A stretch of DNA of 64,000 bases. Origin: an uncultured Candidatus Saccharibacteria bacterium (GTDB taxonomy: Bacteria > Patescibacteriota > Saccharimonadia > Saccharimonadales > Saccharimonadaceae). The notes under the pieces are model-generated. The model was not told where the DNA came from. It did not search any database and was given only the letters and a program-made list of their open reading frames with translations. This document shows positions 57,236 to 64,000 of the stretch, piece by piece. Location: NCBI GenBank assembly GCA_947304155.1, contig CAMZAD010000001.1, positions 186,001 to 250,000 of the forward strand, given 5' to 3'. A program made the position numbers and the translations under genes. Position 1 is the first letter of the stretch. Each line of letters begins with the position of its first letter.

Positions 57236-57595
57236 TTAAGCTTCAGCTTCTGCTGCAGGTGCTTCTTCGACAGGCTCTTCTTTTGGTTGATTCTTACGAA
57301 GTTTATCTGCGTGCTTTGCTTTTGTATTCTTGACTGATGCTTCTTTAACCCAAGCTGGAAGTTTGACGCCGTTAAGCTTCAAAATTCTTGCGACACGGGT
57401 TGAAGGTTGTGCACCATTCTTAAGATAGAATTCCACTTTCTCTGTATCGAGAACGGTTTTCTTTGTGTGTGGGTTGTAATTGCCGACCTCAGCCACAATG
57501 CGTCCCGAAAGAGGGTGGCGCTGTGATTCTTGGACGACTATTCTATACACTGGAAAATGTGTACGACCATTACGTTGCATGCGAATCGCGAGCAT
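57236..57595 (-). CDS. rpsP: 30S ribosomal protein S16
   Basis: 119 residues from the ATG at 57595 (AAAGGAGTAAAA upstream); a longer frame is rejected because it runs through the promoter. MLAIRMQRNGRTHFPVYRIV, GRIVAEVGNYNPHTK and FYLKNGAQPSTRVARILKLN are diagnostic. The C-terminal Lys/Ala/Glu-rich tail (QPKEEPVEEAPAAEAEA) extends beyond the usual ~80-90 residues. Its promoter lies inside a decayed FISUMP gene stub. Confidence 0.96.
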   Translation of the reverse strand: MLAIRMQRNGRTHFPVYRIVVQESQRHPLSGRIVAEVGNYNPHTKKTVLDTEKVEFYLKNGAQPSTRVARILKLNGVKLPAWVKEASVKNTKAKHADKLRKNQPKEEPVEEAPAAEAEA

Positions 57596-57623
57596 TTTTA
57601 CTCCTTTAATTAATATCTTGATT

Positions 57624-57652
57624 ATTTTAGCACATCTCTTGGGATTTTTCAA
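57624..57652 (-). promoter_or_regulatory. Promoter of rpsP
   Basis: Minus-strand TTGAAA (57647-57652), 17-base spacer, TAAAAT (57624-57629). It shares TTGAAAAATCCC and GCTAAAATAA with the rpoBC promoter. Confidence 0.85.
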
Positions 57653-57719
57653 GAGCTAGCGCGCCAGAGAATACGGCGAGACTTAAAGTTTTGTTGGTTT
57701 TATTATCAGTTCTCTTCAT
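57627..57719 (-). pseudogene. N-terminal stub of a fifth tandem FISUMP gene
   Basis: Immediately after the stop of the last array gene (AGGTAAAAT) an ATG at 57719 opens MKRTDNKTNKTLSLAVFSGA-LA. This aligns with the starts of the neighbouring FISUMP proteins (MKNTKTKSNKITSLAIFSGS-LL). After codon 22 similarity stops, and the frame reads nine more codons (LEKSQEMC) to a TAA within the rpsP promoter. The signal peptide and everything beyond is deleted. Most simply, recombination or deletion removed the body of a fifth paralogue. Confidence 0.7.
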
Positions 57720-57722
57720 ATT

Positions 57723-59183
57723 TTACCTTGCCACACAACGAACCGAAGCACCGTGTCCCTTATTATTGTTAGTTGATGGACTAACAATCGTTGAATAATA
57801 TTCCAGGACTTTTATCTGAGCCTGGGTGTAGACAGTAGATGACCAGAGAAAACCATGCTCTCCTTGATAGTACATCATACCAGATCTAATATACTGGCCG
57901 GAATAGATAAAGTTGAACGGCGACCTTAACATTGAGGCTGGACTGACCCCTCCATATTTTGTAGTAAGAAGATAATAGAAGCTTTTATCTTCCGTTGTAC
58001 CAAGAGGAAGCCTCCAACCCTTAGGGCAGATGGAGTCTTCGGCATTGCCGCTCGTCATCGCGTATGTGCCACTTCCAGCGGTAGCAGCATACCAGTTATA
58101 GTAAACTCCGGCTTTCTCCCAATCGTATTCGACACCAGAAGCGGTTGGGGTGCTAGATTTTACTGTGCCACCTTGGTAATATCTGTCCGAGGCAATTGGA
58201 TAGTATGAAAGGGCAGCGGCAGAGGCAATATCATTAGAGCTCGACCAGTTACTTGAAGTTGGAGCAGTGGTAAAAGACGAATTCTCTGGCGTCCAACTAG
58301 TTTTAGTATTGAGGTCAGTAGTGCCACTTGTGAGCTCAGTATTTTTATTGAGTACAAGTTCAAGGTTTTGGCTCATCCAACAGTTACCATCGGCAAGTTT
58401 TGAAATTAAGTAATACTTACCGTCGCGGGTATCTTGGACTGAGGCGCGAGGGACGAGGTCTTCATAGAAGACTTTATTCCAGCTAAAATCTACAGTGTTT
58501 TTTGTTGGAGTATAGGTCTCAGCGCAGTATCGTGCCAGATTTGAGTCTTGCATACTTGTCAAATCAACAAGTCTATTAACATTTGGGACCGGACTCGGGT
58601 GGGCGATAGCTGAGAAGACAACCTTTTTGGAATATGTGCCGGAAGGAAGTGTGCTATCTATCTTCGTTCCAATAGTTACCGTAGTGTCTTTCTCTGAACT
58701 TGTTGGATAATGGTCTAAGTCCTTTATCTTTACCTGGTCTGCAAGGGCTGGGATTTTATTAAAGTAGGTTGCGCCAAGCGAATAGCCCCATTTATTTGCA
58801 GACATAGATGAACTTGTTACGGCAGAGTTAAAATCTGAAGTAATCACGGATTCAGAGACTAGACTAGTCATGGCAGTGGAGCTGTCTTCGGATGAAAAAT
58901 AGAGCTCATATCCGCCAGTACTGTTTGTATCTACAGTCGCAATAATTGAGCCGGAATCGAAGACACCTGCTGAGGTTGGAGTAATATCAAAACTTAGGGC
59001 GTTTTTATCCAGGGAGATTGAAATAATTGGATTAACACTAACATTAACCTCGGCAGATTTCTCAGCAGCGTTAGTTTTAATGGCTGGAGCAAAGATAAAT
59101 ATTGCCGAGACAACAGCAAGAAACAAACCTAAAAAGATAGCGAGGTTTGAAGTTCTATTAGTTTTAGTTTTGATACTCTTCAT
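57723..59183 (-). CDS. FISUMP-domain surface protein, array 2, gene 4
   Basis: 486 residues. Signal-anchor about 14-34 (LAIFLGLFLAVVSAIFIFAP) ending APAIKTNAAE. N-terminal beta-rich domain with TVDTNSTGGYELYFSSEDSS and MSANKWGYSLGATYF. The FISUMP domain starts near residue 240 (VQDTRDGKYYLISKLADGNC, WMSQNLELVL), continues with KAGVYYNWYAATAGSG and SICPKGWRLPLGT, and ends VRCVAR. Likely exported by Sec and held at the surface; FISUMP function is not established. Its 3' end shares long nucleotide identity with genes 2 and 3, and its AGGTAA stop region still precedes the stub ATG. Confidence 0.92.
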   Translation of the reverse strand: MKSIKTKTNRTSNLAIFLGLFLAVVSAIFIFAPAIKTNAAEKSAEVNVSVNPIISISLDKNALSFDITPTSAGVFDSGSIIATVDTNSTGGYELYFSSEDSSTAMTSLVSESVITSDFNSAVTSSSMSANKWGYSLGATYFNKIPALADQVKIKDLDHYPTSSEKDTTVTIGTKIDSTLPSGTYSKKVVFSAIAHPSPVPNVNRLVDLTSMQDSNLARYCAETYTPTKNTVDFSWNKVFYEDLVPRASVQDTRDGKYYLISKLADGNCWMSQNLELVLNKNTELTSGTTDLNTKTSWTPENSSFTTAPTSSNWSSSNDIASAAALSYYPIASDRYYQGGTVKSSTPTASGVEYDWEKAGVYYNWYAATAGSGTYAMTSGNAEDSICPKGWRLPLGTTEDKSFYYLLTTKYGGVSPASMLRSPFNFIYSGQYIRSGMMYYQGEHGFLWSSTVYTQAQIKVLEYYSTIVSPSTNNNKGHGASVRCVAR

Positions 59184-59189
59184 GCCTCC

Positions 59190-60641
59190 CTACCTTGCCA
59201 CACAACGAACATTAGAGCCAAAGGCTTTATTATCATACGCACGCGGAGCAGGACCTGTTGCCTGAATATATGTGTACACATTGGTTTGTGAGCGAACAGT
59301 TGTAGACCAGAGATATCCAACTGCCTCTTGATTAGTCATAACATTATTTTCAAAGTGATAGTATCCAGGTTGAATTACATTGAGTGGGGTGTTAGCTAAT
59401 GATCCGCCTCCTCTGCCGTATTTTTCGGTGACAAGATAATAGAAGCTTTTATCTTCATCAGTTCCAAGTGGTAATCTCCAGCCTTTTGGACAGATAGAAT
59501 CTTCGGCATTGCCGCTCGTCATCGCGTATGTGCCGCTTCCGGCGGTTGCAGCGAACCAGTTATAATAAACCCCGGCTTTTTCCCAGTCATATTCAACACC
59601 AGAGGCGGTTGGTGTGCTAGATTTTGACGTACCACCTTGGTAATATCTGTCTGAAGCAATTGGATAATACGAGTAAGCAGCCGATGAAGCGGCGCTGGTT
59701 GAAGTTGGCCAGGTACTTGAAGTTGGAAATACTGTTAACGTAGAATTCTCTGGGGTCCAGGACGTCTTAGTATTCAAATCAGTCTTTTCATTCGTAAGAG
59801 CTTTGGTTGAATCTAATGCGAGTTCAAGGTTTTGAGACATCCAACAGTTACCGTCGGCAAGTTTTGAAACGAGATAATATTTACCGTCACGAGTATCTTG
59901 CAAGCTATTTCTTGGGACGCGAGTATTGTCTCCATGATATGAGCCATCCCAGTCCAATGCGGTGGCGGTTTTTGCAGGGGTTGTGGTTTCATTACAGATA
60001 TCAGGATTCATTTCCTGCATCGTGCTGATAGTATGAATAGTTTCCGGAGATGGATGAGCAATTGCCGAAAAAACTACGTTTTTTGTATAGGTTCCAGATG
60101 GAAGATTTGTATCTACTTTGGTTGCAATATTAACAGTCGTAGTCTTCTCTGCGCTTGACGGGAAATGATCAAGGTCTTTGATTTTGGTAGGAGTTGCAAG
60201 AGTTGGGATAACCGAGAAGTTCGTGCTATCCAAGGAATAGCCCCACTTGTTCACAGCCATAGTTGAACTTGTGACAGTTCCAGAGAAGTCCGAGGCGATA
60301 GTAGATTCGGAAGTGAGACTTGTCATTGTTGTAGTATTATCTTCAGATGAGAAGAAAAGCTCATAACCACCAGTACTATTAGTATTTACTGTAGCGACTA
60401 CAGCTTGGGAGTTGAAGGCGCCAGCTGCGGTAGGGGTGATATTGAACTCCATAGTGTTGGTGTCTAGAGCAAGAGAAACGACTGGGCTAACTGTAGCTTT
60501 AACCTTAGTATTGGCATTACTATCTGCATTAGTTTTAACAACTGGAGCAAAAAGCATGACAGTAGAAGCGGCAGCAAGAAGCGAGCCCGAGAAGATAGCG
60601 AGGCTAGTGATTTTATTGGATTTCGTTTTAGTATTCTTCAT
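59190..60641 (-). CDS. FISUMP-domain surface protein, array 2, gene 3
   Basis: 483 residues. Signal about 14-33 (LAIFSGSLLAAASTVMLFAP) with APVVKTNADS. Middle domain: TVNTNSTGGYELFFSSEDNT, MAVNKWGYSLDSTNF. FISUMP: LQDTRDGKYYLVSKLADGNC, WMSQNLELAL, KAGVYYNWFAATAGSG, SICPKGWRLPLGT, ending NVRCVAR. The linker cysteines (PDICNETTTP) differ from gene 4. Closest to gene 2 in the first 210 residues but to gene 4 over the YDWEKAG...EDSICPKG stretch, a mosaic pattern suggesting gene conversion. Confidence 0.92.
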   Translation of the reverse strand: MKNTKTKSNKITSLAIFSGSLLAAASTVMLFAPVVKTNADSNANTKVKATVSPVVSLALDTNTMEFNITPTAAGAFNSQAVVATVNTNSTGGYELFFSSEDNTTTMTSLTSESTIASDFSGTVTSSTMAVNKWGYSLDSTNFSVIPTLATPTKIKDLDHFPSSAEKTTTVNIATKVDTNLPSGTYTKNVVFSAIAHPSPETIHTISTMQEMNPDICNETTTPAKTATALDWDGSYHGDNTRVPRNSLQDTRDGKYYLVSKLADGNCWMSQNLELALDSTKALTNEKTDLNTKTSWTPENSTLTVFPTSSTWPTSTSAASSAAYSYYPIASDRYYQGGTSKSSTPTASGVEYDWEKAGVYYNWFAATAGSGTYAMTSGNAEDSICPKGWRLPLGTDEDKSFYYLVTEKYGRGGGSLANTPLNVIQPGYYHFENNVMTNQEAVGYLWSTTVRSQTNVYTYIQATGPAPRAYDNKAFGSNVRCVAR

Positions 60642-60649
60642 GCTCCCCC

Positions 60650-62107
60650 TTACCTTGCAACACAGCGGACATTAAATCCATATCCCTTATAACTTCCGTT
60701 GTTTTGAGGATAAATATTTGAGTTATTAAACGCCAGGCTATACATAATTGGTTGTGAATATGCAGTGCCAGACAAATAATACCCATATGACCCTTGACTA
60801 TTCATGGCACTGCTGTTAAAGGCGTAATAGCCGGCGCGCGGAAGATTAAATGGGGACGACATAAGAGAAGAAGCTGCGGCTCCATATTTTGTGACTAAGA
60901 GATAGCTCCAGCTTTTATTGGAAGTAGTACCAAGTGGCAGTCTCCAGCCTTTTGGACAAATTGAATCATTAACTGTTCCTGAAATTGAATATATGCCGGT
61001 TCCAGCCGTAGCAGCGAACCAGTTATAATATACTCCCGCCTTTTCCCAGTCGTACGAGCTACCACTTCCAGAGGCTGAGCTGGATTTCGAAGTTCCATTG
61101 CGATAGTATCTATCTGATGATATTGGGTAGTACGAATAAGCTGCGGCCGCTGACCCAGATTCTGAGGTTGGCCAAGTACTTGAGTTTGGAACGGTTGTTA
61201 AAGTTGAATTTGTCGGCGACCAGGTTGTTTTAGTATTAAGATCAGTATCTTCATTTGTTATTGTTTTATTTGCAGTAAGTACAAACTCAAGATTCTGGCT
61301 CATCCAGCAGTTGCCATCTGCAAGTTTTGAGACAAGATAATATTTACCGTCGCGATCATCTTTGAGGCTCTTTCTTGGAACACGGCTAGTATCTCCACGA
61401 TATTCACCCGTCCAGTCTAACGCAGTAGCGGAAGTAGTTGGAGTAGTAGTTACTGCACAGGTTTCAGAGGTCATTTGTTGCATGCTAGTTATTTCATGGA
61501 GCGATGGGATTAAACTTGGGTGTGCAACAGCTGAAAAAACAACTTTTTTAGAGTAGGTGCCAGATGGTAGACTTGAATCTATTTTAACTGCGATATTTAC
61601 AGTTGTGTCTTTTTCAGCAGCAGCTGGGAAGTGATTTAAATCCTTAATCTTCGTTGGCGTTGCTAGAACAGGAATGACTGAAAAATTCGTATTATCGAGT
61701 GAGTAGCCCCATTTATTCGCGGCCATAGTCGAGGAAGTTACGGTTGAGTTGAAGTCTGAGGTAATTGTAGATTCTGAAACGAGGCTAGTCATAGCAGTAG
61801 AGCTGTCTTCGGATGAGAAGTAAAGCTCATATCCGCCAGTACTGTTTGTATCTACAGTAGCGACGATAGGTTGTGAGCTAAATGCGCCAGCAGAAGTTGG
61901 GGTAATATTGAAATCTAATGCATTTACGTCAACAGCAAGGGAGACAACCGGATTAATCGTTGTTTCAACTTTAAGATTTGCATTGCTGTCGGCATTAGTC
62001 CTGATAATTGGCGCAAAAAGTAGAATAGCTGAAGCAGCAGTAAGAAGTGAGACAGAGAAGATGGCGAGAGTTGAAATCTTATTAATTTTATTATAGGTTT
62101 TCTTCAT
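60650..62107 (-). CDS. FISUMP-domain surface protein, array 2, gene 2
   Basis: 485 residues. Signal about 14-33 (LAIFSVSLLTAASAILLFAP) with APIIRTNADS. Middle domain: TVDTNSTGGYELYFSSEDSS, MAANKWGYSLDNTNF. FISUMP: LKDDRDGKYYLVSKLADGNC, WMSQNLEFVL, KAGVYYNWFAATAGTG, SICPKGWRLPLGT, ending NVRCVAR. A Ser/Gly-rich variable segment (GTSKSSSASGSGSSYDW) replaces the TPTASGVEYDW of its neighbours. Starts five bases... after the stop region of gene 1, using AGGTAAGAAT as ribosome site. Confidence 0.92.
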   Translation of the reverse strand: MKKTYNKINKISTLAIFSVSLLTAASAILLFAPIIRTNADSNANLKVETTINPVVSLAVDVNALDFNITPTSAGAFSSQPIVATVDTNSTGGYELYFSSEDSSTAMTSLVSESTITSDFNSTVTSSTMAANKWGYSLDNTNFSVIPVLATPTKIKDLNHFPAAAEKDTTVNIAVKIDSSLPSGTYSKKVVFSAVAHPSLIPSLHEITSMQQMTSETCAVTTTPTTSATALDWTGEYRGDTSRVPRKSLKDDRDGKYYLVSKLADGNCWMSQNLEFVLTANKTITNEDTDLNTKTTWSPTNSTLTTVPNSSTWPTSESGSAAAAYSYYPISSDRYYRNGTSKSSSASGSGSSYDWEKAGVYYNWFAATAGTGIYSISGTVNDSICPKGWRLPLGTTSNKSWSYLLVTKYGAAASSLMSSPFNLPRAGYYAFNSSAMNSQGSYGYYLSGTAYSQPIMYSLAFNNSNIYPQNNGSYKGYGFNVRCVAR

Positions 62108-62111
62108 ATTC

Positions 62112-63578
62112 TTACCTTGCTACACAACGGACAGAGAAACCGACACCCTTAATGTCAGAATTTTGAGGAGAAACATTTAATTCATGGAAGAACAGGTTGC
62201 GTGCCTGAGCCTGTGATGAGTCAGCGGACGAAGCCCAAAGGCCTGCGCTATAGCCCTGTCTTTTCATAGTAATATCACCATAATCATAGTAGCCGGCGCG
62301 GAGAAAATTGAGTGGTGGGGTTATCATATTAGCAGCACTGGCACCGTATTTTGTAGTAAGAAGATAATAAAAGCTTTTATTGTCCGTTGTGCCGAGCGGG
62401 AGCATCCAACCTTTTGGACAGATAGAGTCGGTTGCATTACCCGAAGTCATGGCATAAGTGCCACTTCCTGCGGTAGCAGAATACCAGTTGTAGTATACAC
62501 CAGCTTTTTCCCAATCATACTCGGTGTCAGATGCGGTTGGAGTGCTAGATATTGATGCACCTCCTTGATAATATCTGTCTGTTGCAATTGGGTAATATGA
62601 ATATGCAGCGGCTGATGCATTTGAGTATCTATCTGGCCAGGTTCTAGAAGTTGGCTTAACCGTCAGAGTTGAGTTCTCTGGAGTCCAGGTAGTTTTAGTA
62701 TTAAGGTCCGTAGTCTCATTTGAGAGTGATGTATTTTTATCAAGTATAAGTTCGAGGTTTTGACTCATCCAACAGTTGCCATCTGCAAGTTTTGAAATCA
62801 AGTAATACTTGTCGTCACGGCTATCTTTTACCGACGCACGAGGAACAAGGTCGCCAAAGAAGACTCTATCCCAGTCTATTTCCGTAGCATCTGTCGTTGG
62901 CGTATAGGTGTCGGCGCAATATTGCGCTAGGTTTGGGTCTTGCATACTTGTTAAATCTACAAGTTTATTAAGATTTGGAACTGGGCTTGCATGTGCGATT
63001 GCTGAGAATTTTACTACTTTACTATAGACGCCAGCATCAATAGTATCGTCAATTTTAATGCCAATATTAACCGTGGTATTTCTTTCATTTGAAGTTGGAT
63101 AGTGGTCTAGGTCTTTGATTTTTACTTGGCTTGCGAGAGTTGGGATTTTGTTGAAGTTAGTGTTGTCTAGCGAATAACCCCATTTATTGACTCCCATGTT
63201 TGCGAGAGTGACTGCAGAGTTGAAGTCTGAGACAATAGTATCTGAAGTAGTAGTGCTGGTCATGGCAGTGGCATTATCTTCTGATGAGAAATATAGTTCA
63301 TAGCCACCAGTGCTATTGGTGTCTACCGTAGCGATCACTGGTTTTGATTCTGAACTACCGCCGGAAAGTGGAGAAAGAGTGAAGTTTAGGAGAGATTCAT
63401 CGGTTGTGATAGCGAGGACTGGTCTTACAATAGTTTCAACTTCAGCGCTAGATTCGGCAGCGTTGGATTTGATGACTGGTGCGAAAGTCAGAGTTGAAAT
63501 AAGACCAAGAGTTAGGAAGGATGCAAAAATAACAAGTATAGCATCAATTCTTTGATTCTTCCCAATCATTCGCTTCAT
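62112..63578 (-). CDS. FISUMP-domain surface protein, array 2, gene 1
   Basis: 488 residues. Signal about 13-35 (ILVIFASFLTLGLISTLTFA) with APVIKSNAAE. Middle domain: TVDTNSTGGYELYFSSEDNA, MGVNKWGYSLDNTNF. FISUMP: VKDSRDDKYYLISKLADGNC, WMSQNLELIL, KAGVYYNWYSATAGSG, SICPKGWMLPLGT, ending SVRCVAR. First gene of the array. Its -10 (TAAAAT, 63591-63596) leaves a leader of only a few bases and no Shine-Dalgarno. The linker before FISUMP (MQDPNLAQYCADTYTPTTDA) pairs it with gene 4. Confidence 0.92.
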   Translation of the reverse strand: MKRMIGKNQRIDAILVIFASFLTLGLISTLTFAPVIKSNAAESSAEVETIVRPVLAITTDESLLNFTLSPLSGGSSESKPVIATVDTNSTGGYELYFSSEDNATAMTSTTTSDTIVSDFNSAVTLANMGVNKWGYSLDNTNFNKIPTLASQVKIKDLDHYPTSNERNTTVNIGIKIDDTIDAGVYSKVVKFSAIAHASPVPNLNKLVDLTSMQDPNLAQYCADTYTPTTDATEIDWDRVFFGDLVPRASVKDSRDDKYYLISKLADGNCWMSQNLELILDKNTSLSNETTDLNTKTTWTPENSTLTVKPTSRTWPDRYSNASAAAYSYYPIATDRYYQGGASISSTPTASDTEYDWEKAGVYYNWYSATAGSGTYAMTSGNATDSICPKGWMLPLGTTDNKSFYYLLTTKYGASAANMITPPLNFLRAGYYDYGDITMKRQGYSAGLWASSADSSQAQARNLFFHELNVSPQNSDIKGVGFSVRCVAR

Positions 63579-63590
63579 TTGTCTACTTTT

Positions 63591-63596
63591 ATTTTA
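63591..63596 (-). promoter_or_regulatory. -10 box of FISUMP array 2
   Basis: Minus-strand ATGTTAAAATAA, 12 bases before the ATG at 63578; no clear -35. It is divergent to the RNA promoter at 63622. Confidence 0.5.
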
Positions 63597-63621
63597 ACAT
63601 AAACGTCTTAAATGAGTGCGA

Positions 63622-63649
63622 TTGACATTTTTAATATTCATGATATTAT
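63622..63649 (+). promoter_or_regulatory. Promoter of the unassigned structured RNA
   Basis: TTGACA (63622-63627), 16-base spacer, TATTAT (63644-63649). Confidence 0.7.
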
Positions 63650-63655
63650 AGCATT

Positions 63656-63880
63656 AGTATCTTGTAGAGCAGAATTCAGCCTCACTGGCAAGTCGGCTTG
63701 GTCGACCGAGTCGATAGATGATGGATAGGCCCCATCCAAGGTATAGCATTAGCCGTGATCTTATAGAGCAGAGATATTCCCCGCTGCCAAAGTTAGAAAT
63801 ATCGATATACTAGCTAGTACGACGGACCTGGGATGCGTCTAAGGTCATGTAAATGAAGTCTGAAAGGACTTCATTTTTTT
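63656..63880 (+). ncRNA. Structured non-coding RNA, unassigned (~225 nt)
   Basis: Bounded by a good promoter and a perfect terminator, with no ORF of note. Visible helices: TCGGCTTGG (63693-63701) with CCGAGTCGA (63706-63714) around a TCGA loop; GATGG/CCATC; GATATT/AATATC; GACCT/AGGTC. A motif TAGCATTAG...ATCTT(G/A)TAGAGCAGA...TTC appears twice, about 95 nt apart, the first copy overlapping the start site. It lacks the hallmarks of tmRNA, RNase P RNA and SRP RNA. It fills the only large gene-free gap (63579-63906). Confidence 0.6.
63852..63880 (+). terminator. Terminator of the structured RNA
   Basis: AATGAAGTC (63852-63860) pairs perfectly with GACTTCATT (63867-63875), followed by TTTTT. 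Confidence 0.88.
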
Positions 63881-63890
63881 GCACACAAGA

Positions 63891-63918
63891 AAAAAGCCCC
63901 AGAAAATCAGGGCTTTTT
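63891..63918 (-). terminator. Terminator overlapping the stop of the right-edge gene
   Basis: AAAAAGCCC (63891-63899) pairs with GGGCTTTTT (63910-63918); on the minus strand it is the end of the partial gene, with the TGA in the loop-proximal stem. Confidence 0.75.
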
Positions 63919-64000
63919 GTTCTTTTTGTTGAAGTAATACGCGTCGTACATCTCATAGAGAGAAACTACTGGCGCATGTATGCCTTTATCAAGTGCTTCA
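63907..64000 (-). CDS. C-terminal end of an unidentified protein (partial)
   Basis: The frame enters from the right edge and ends at a TGA (63907-63909). Visible residues: EALDKGIHAPVVSLYEMYDA followed by YYFNKKNKKP. The basic end and good terminator support a real gene, but 30 residues are too few to name a family. It shows UGA used as a stop. Confidence 0.6.
   Translation of the reverse strand, partial: EALDKGIHAPVVSLYEMYDAYYFNKKNKKP

Noticed and set aside
57723-63578. Regular repeats taken for a CRISPR array
   Set aside because: Repeat units are whole coding genes of ~1.45 kb with intact frames, not short repeats with spacers.
63656-63880. Structured RNA read as tmRNA, RNase P RNA or SRP RNA
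   Set aside because: No tRNA-like ends with CCA or tag ORF, no GAGGAAAGTC-type core and no GGAAG-type SRP loop were found.
63907-63909. UGA read as glycine (as in Gracilibacteria/Absconditabacteria)
   Set aside because: The TGA ends a frame inside a terminator hairpin, continuing through it gives no coding-like sequence, and core genes have no in-frame UGA.

Overview
The window looks like a reduced, symbiont-type genome of the Candidate Phyla Radiation (Patescibacteria), most likely Candidatus Saccharibacteria (TM7). This is inferred from several signs: ribosomal-protein order without rpmD (L30), arrays of FISUMP-domain surface proteins, a sortase inside the ribosomal locus, many short lineage-restricted proteins, and compact terminator-promoter junctions. 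UGA reads as an ordinary stop, which argues against Gracilibacteria or Absconditabacteria. No insertion sequence, prophage or CRISPR array is visible.

Layout. 1-12 kb: the start of a Wzz-type polysaccharide co-polymerase, then mostly unrecognised genes, each with its own promoter and terminator. These include three small related proteins, and four paralogous helical-repeat proteins (5.4-9.9 kb), three of which are preceded by a near-identical terminator/promoter/hairpin cassette. tRNA-Thr(UGU), tRNA-Tyr(GUA) and tRNA-Thr(GGU) lie here. 12-19 kb: a TPR protein, a delta-prime-like clamp-loader subunit, an RluA pseudouridine synthase, TrpRS, tRNA-Ala(GGC) and an 803-residue FISUMP protein with an internal sortase-type signal. 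18.4-22.1 kb: an HD phosphohydrolase followed by thyA-folA-glyA, a coherent dTMP/one-carbon module. 23-42.6 kb: the S10-spc-alpha ribosomal locus on the minus strand in conserved order (L3 to S9). Five envelope-type genes (31.7-36.0 kb) interrupt it between S8 and L6, and a sortase sits between secY and infA where adk-map often lie.

42.8-47.7 kb: a three-gene FISUMP operon. 47.8-55.1 kb: rpoB-rpoC, whose beta-prime subunit has lost the cysteines of both zinc sites. 55.2-57.7 kb: a small membrane protein, structured intergenic RNA, a candidate small RNA, khpA, an unknown gene and rpsP. 57.7-63.6 kb: a tandem array of four FISUMP genes, with a fifth surviving only as an N-terminal stub beside the rpsP promoter. 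63.6-63.9 kb: an unassigned structured RNA with its own promoter and terminator. The right edge holds the end of another minus-strand gene.

How it works together: core translation and transcription genes alternate with envelope genes (sortase, its likely VPNTG substrate, FISUMP proteins, sugar transferase, Wzz), as would suit a host-attached cell. Regulation appears to rely on strong sigma-70-like promoters, several leaderless starts, structured 5' leaders (L3, rpoB, helical-repeat family) and stop-codon/Shine-Dalgarno overlap in the FISUMP arrays. All functional calls come from reading the sequence; no database search was run.
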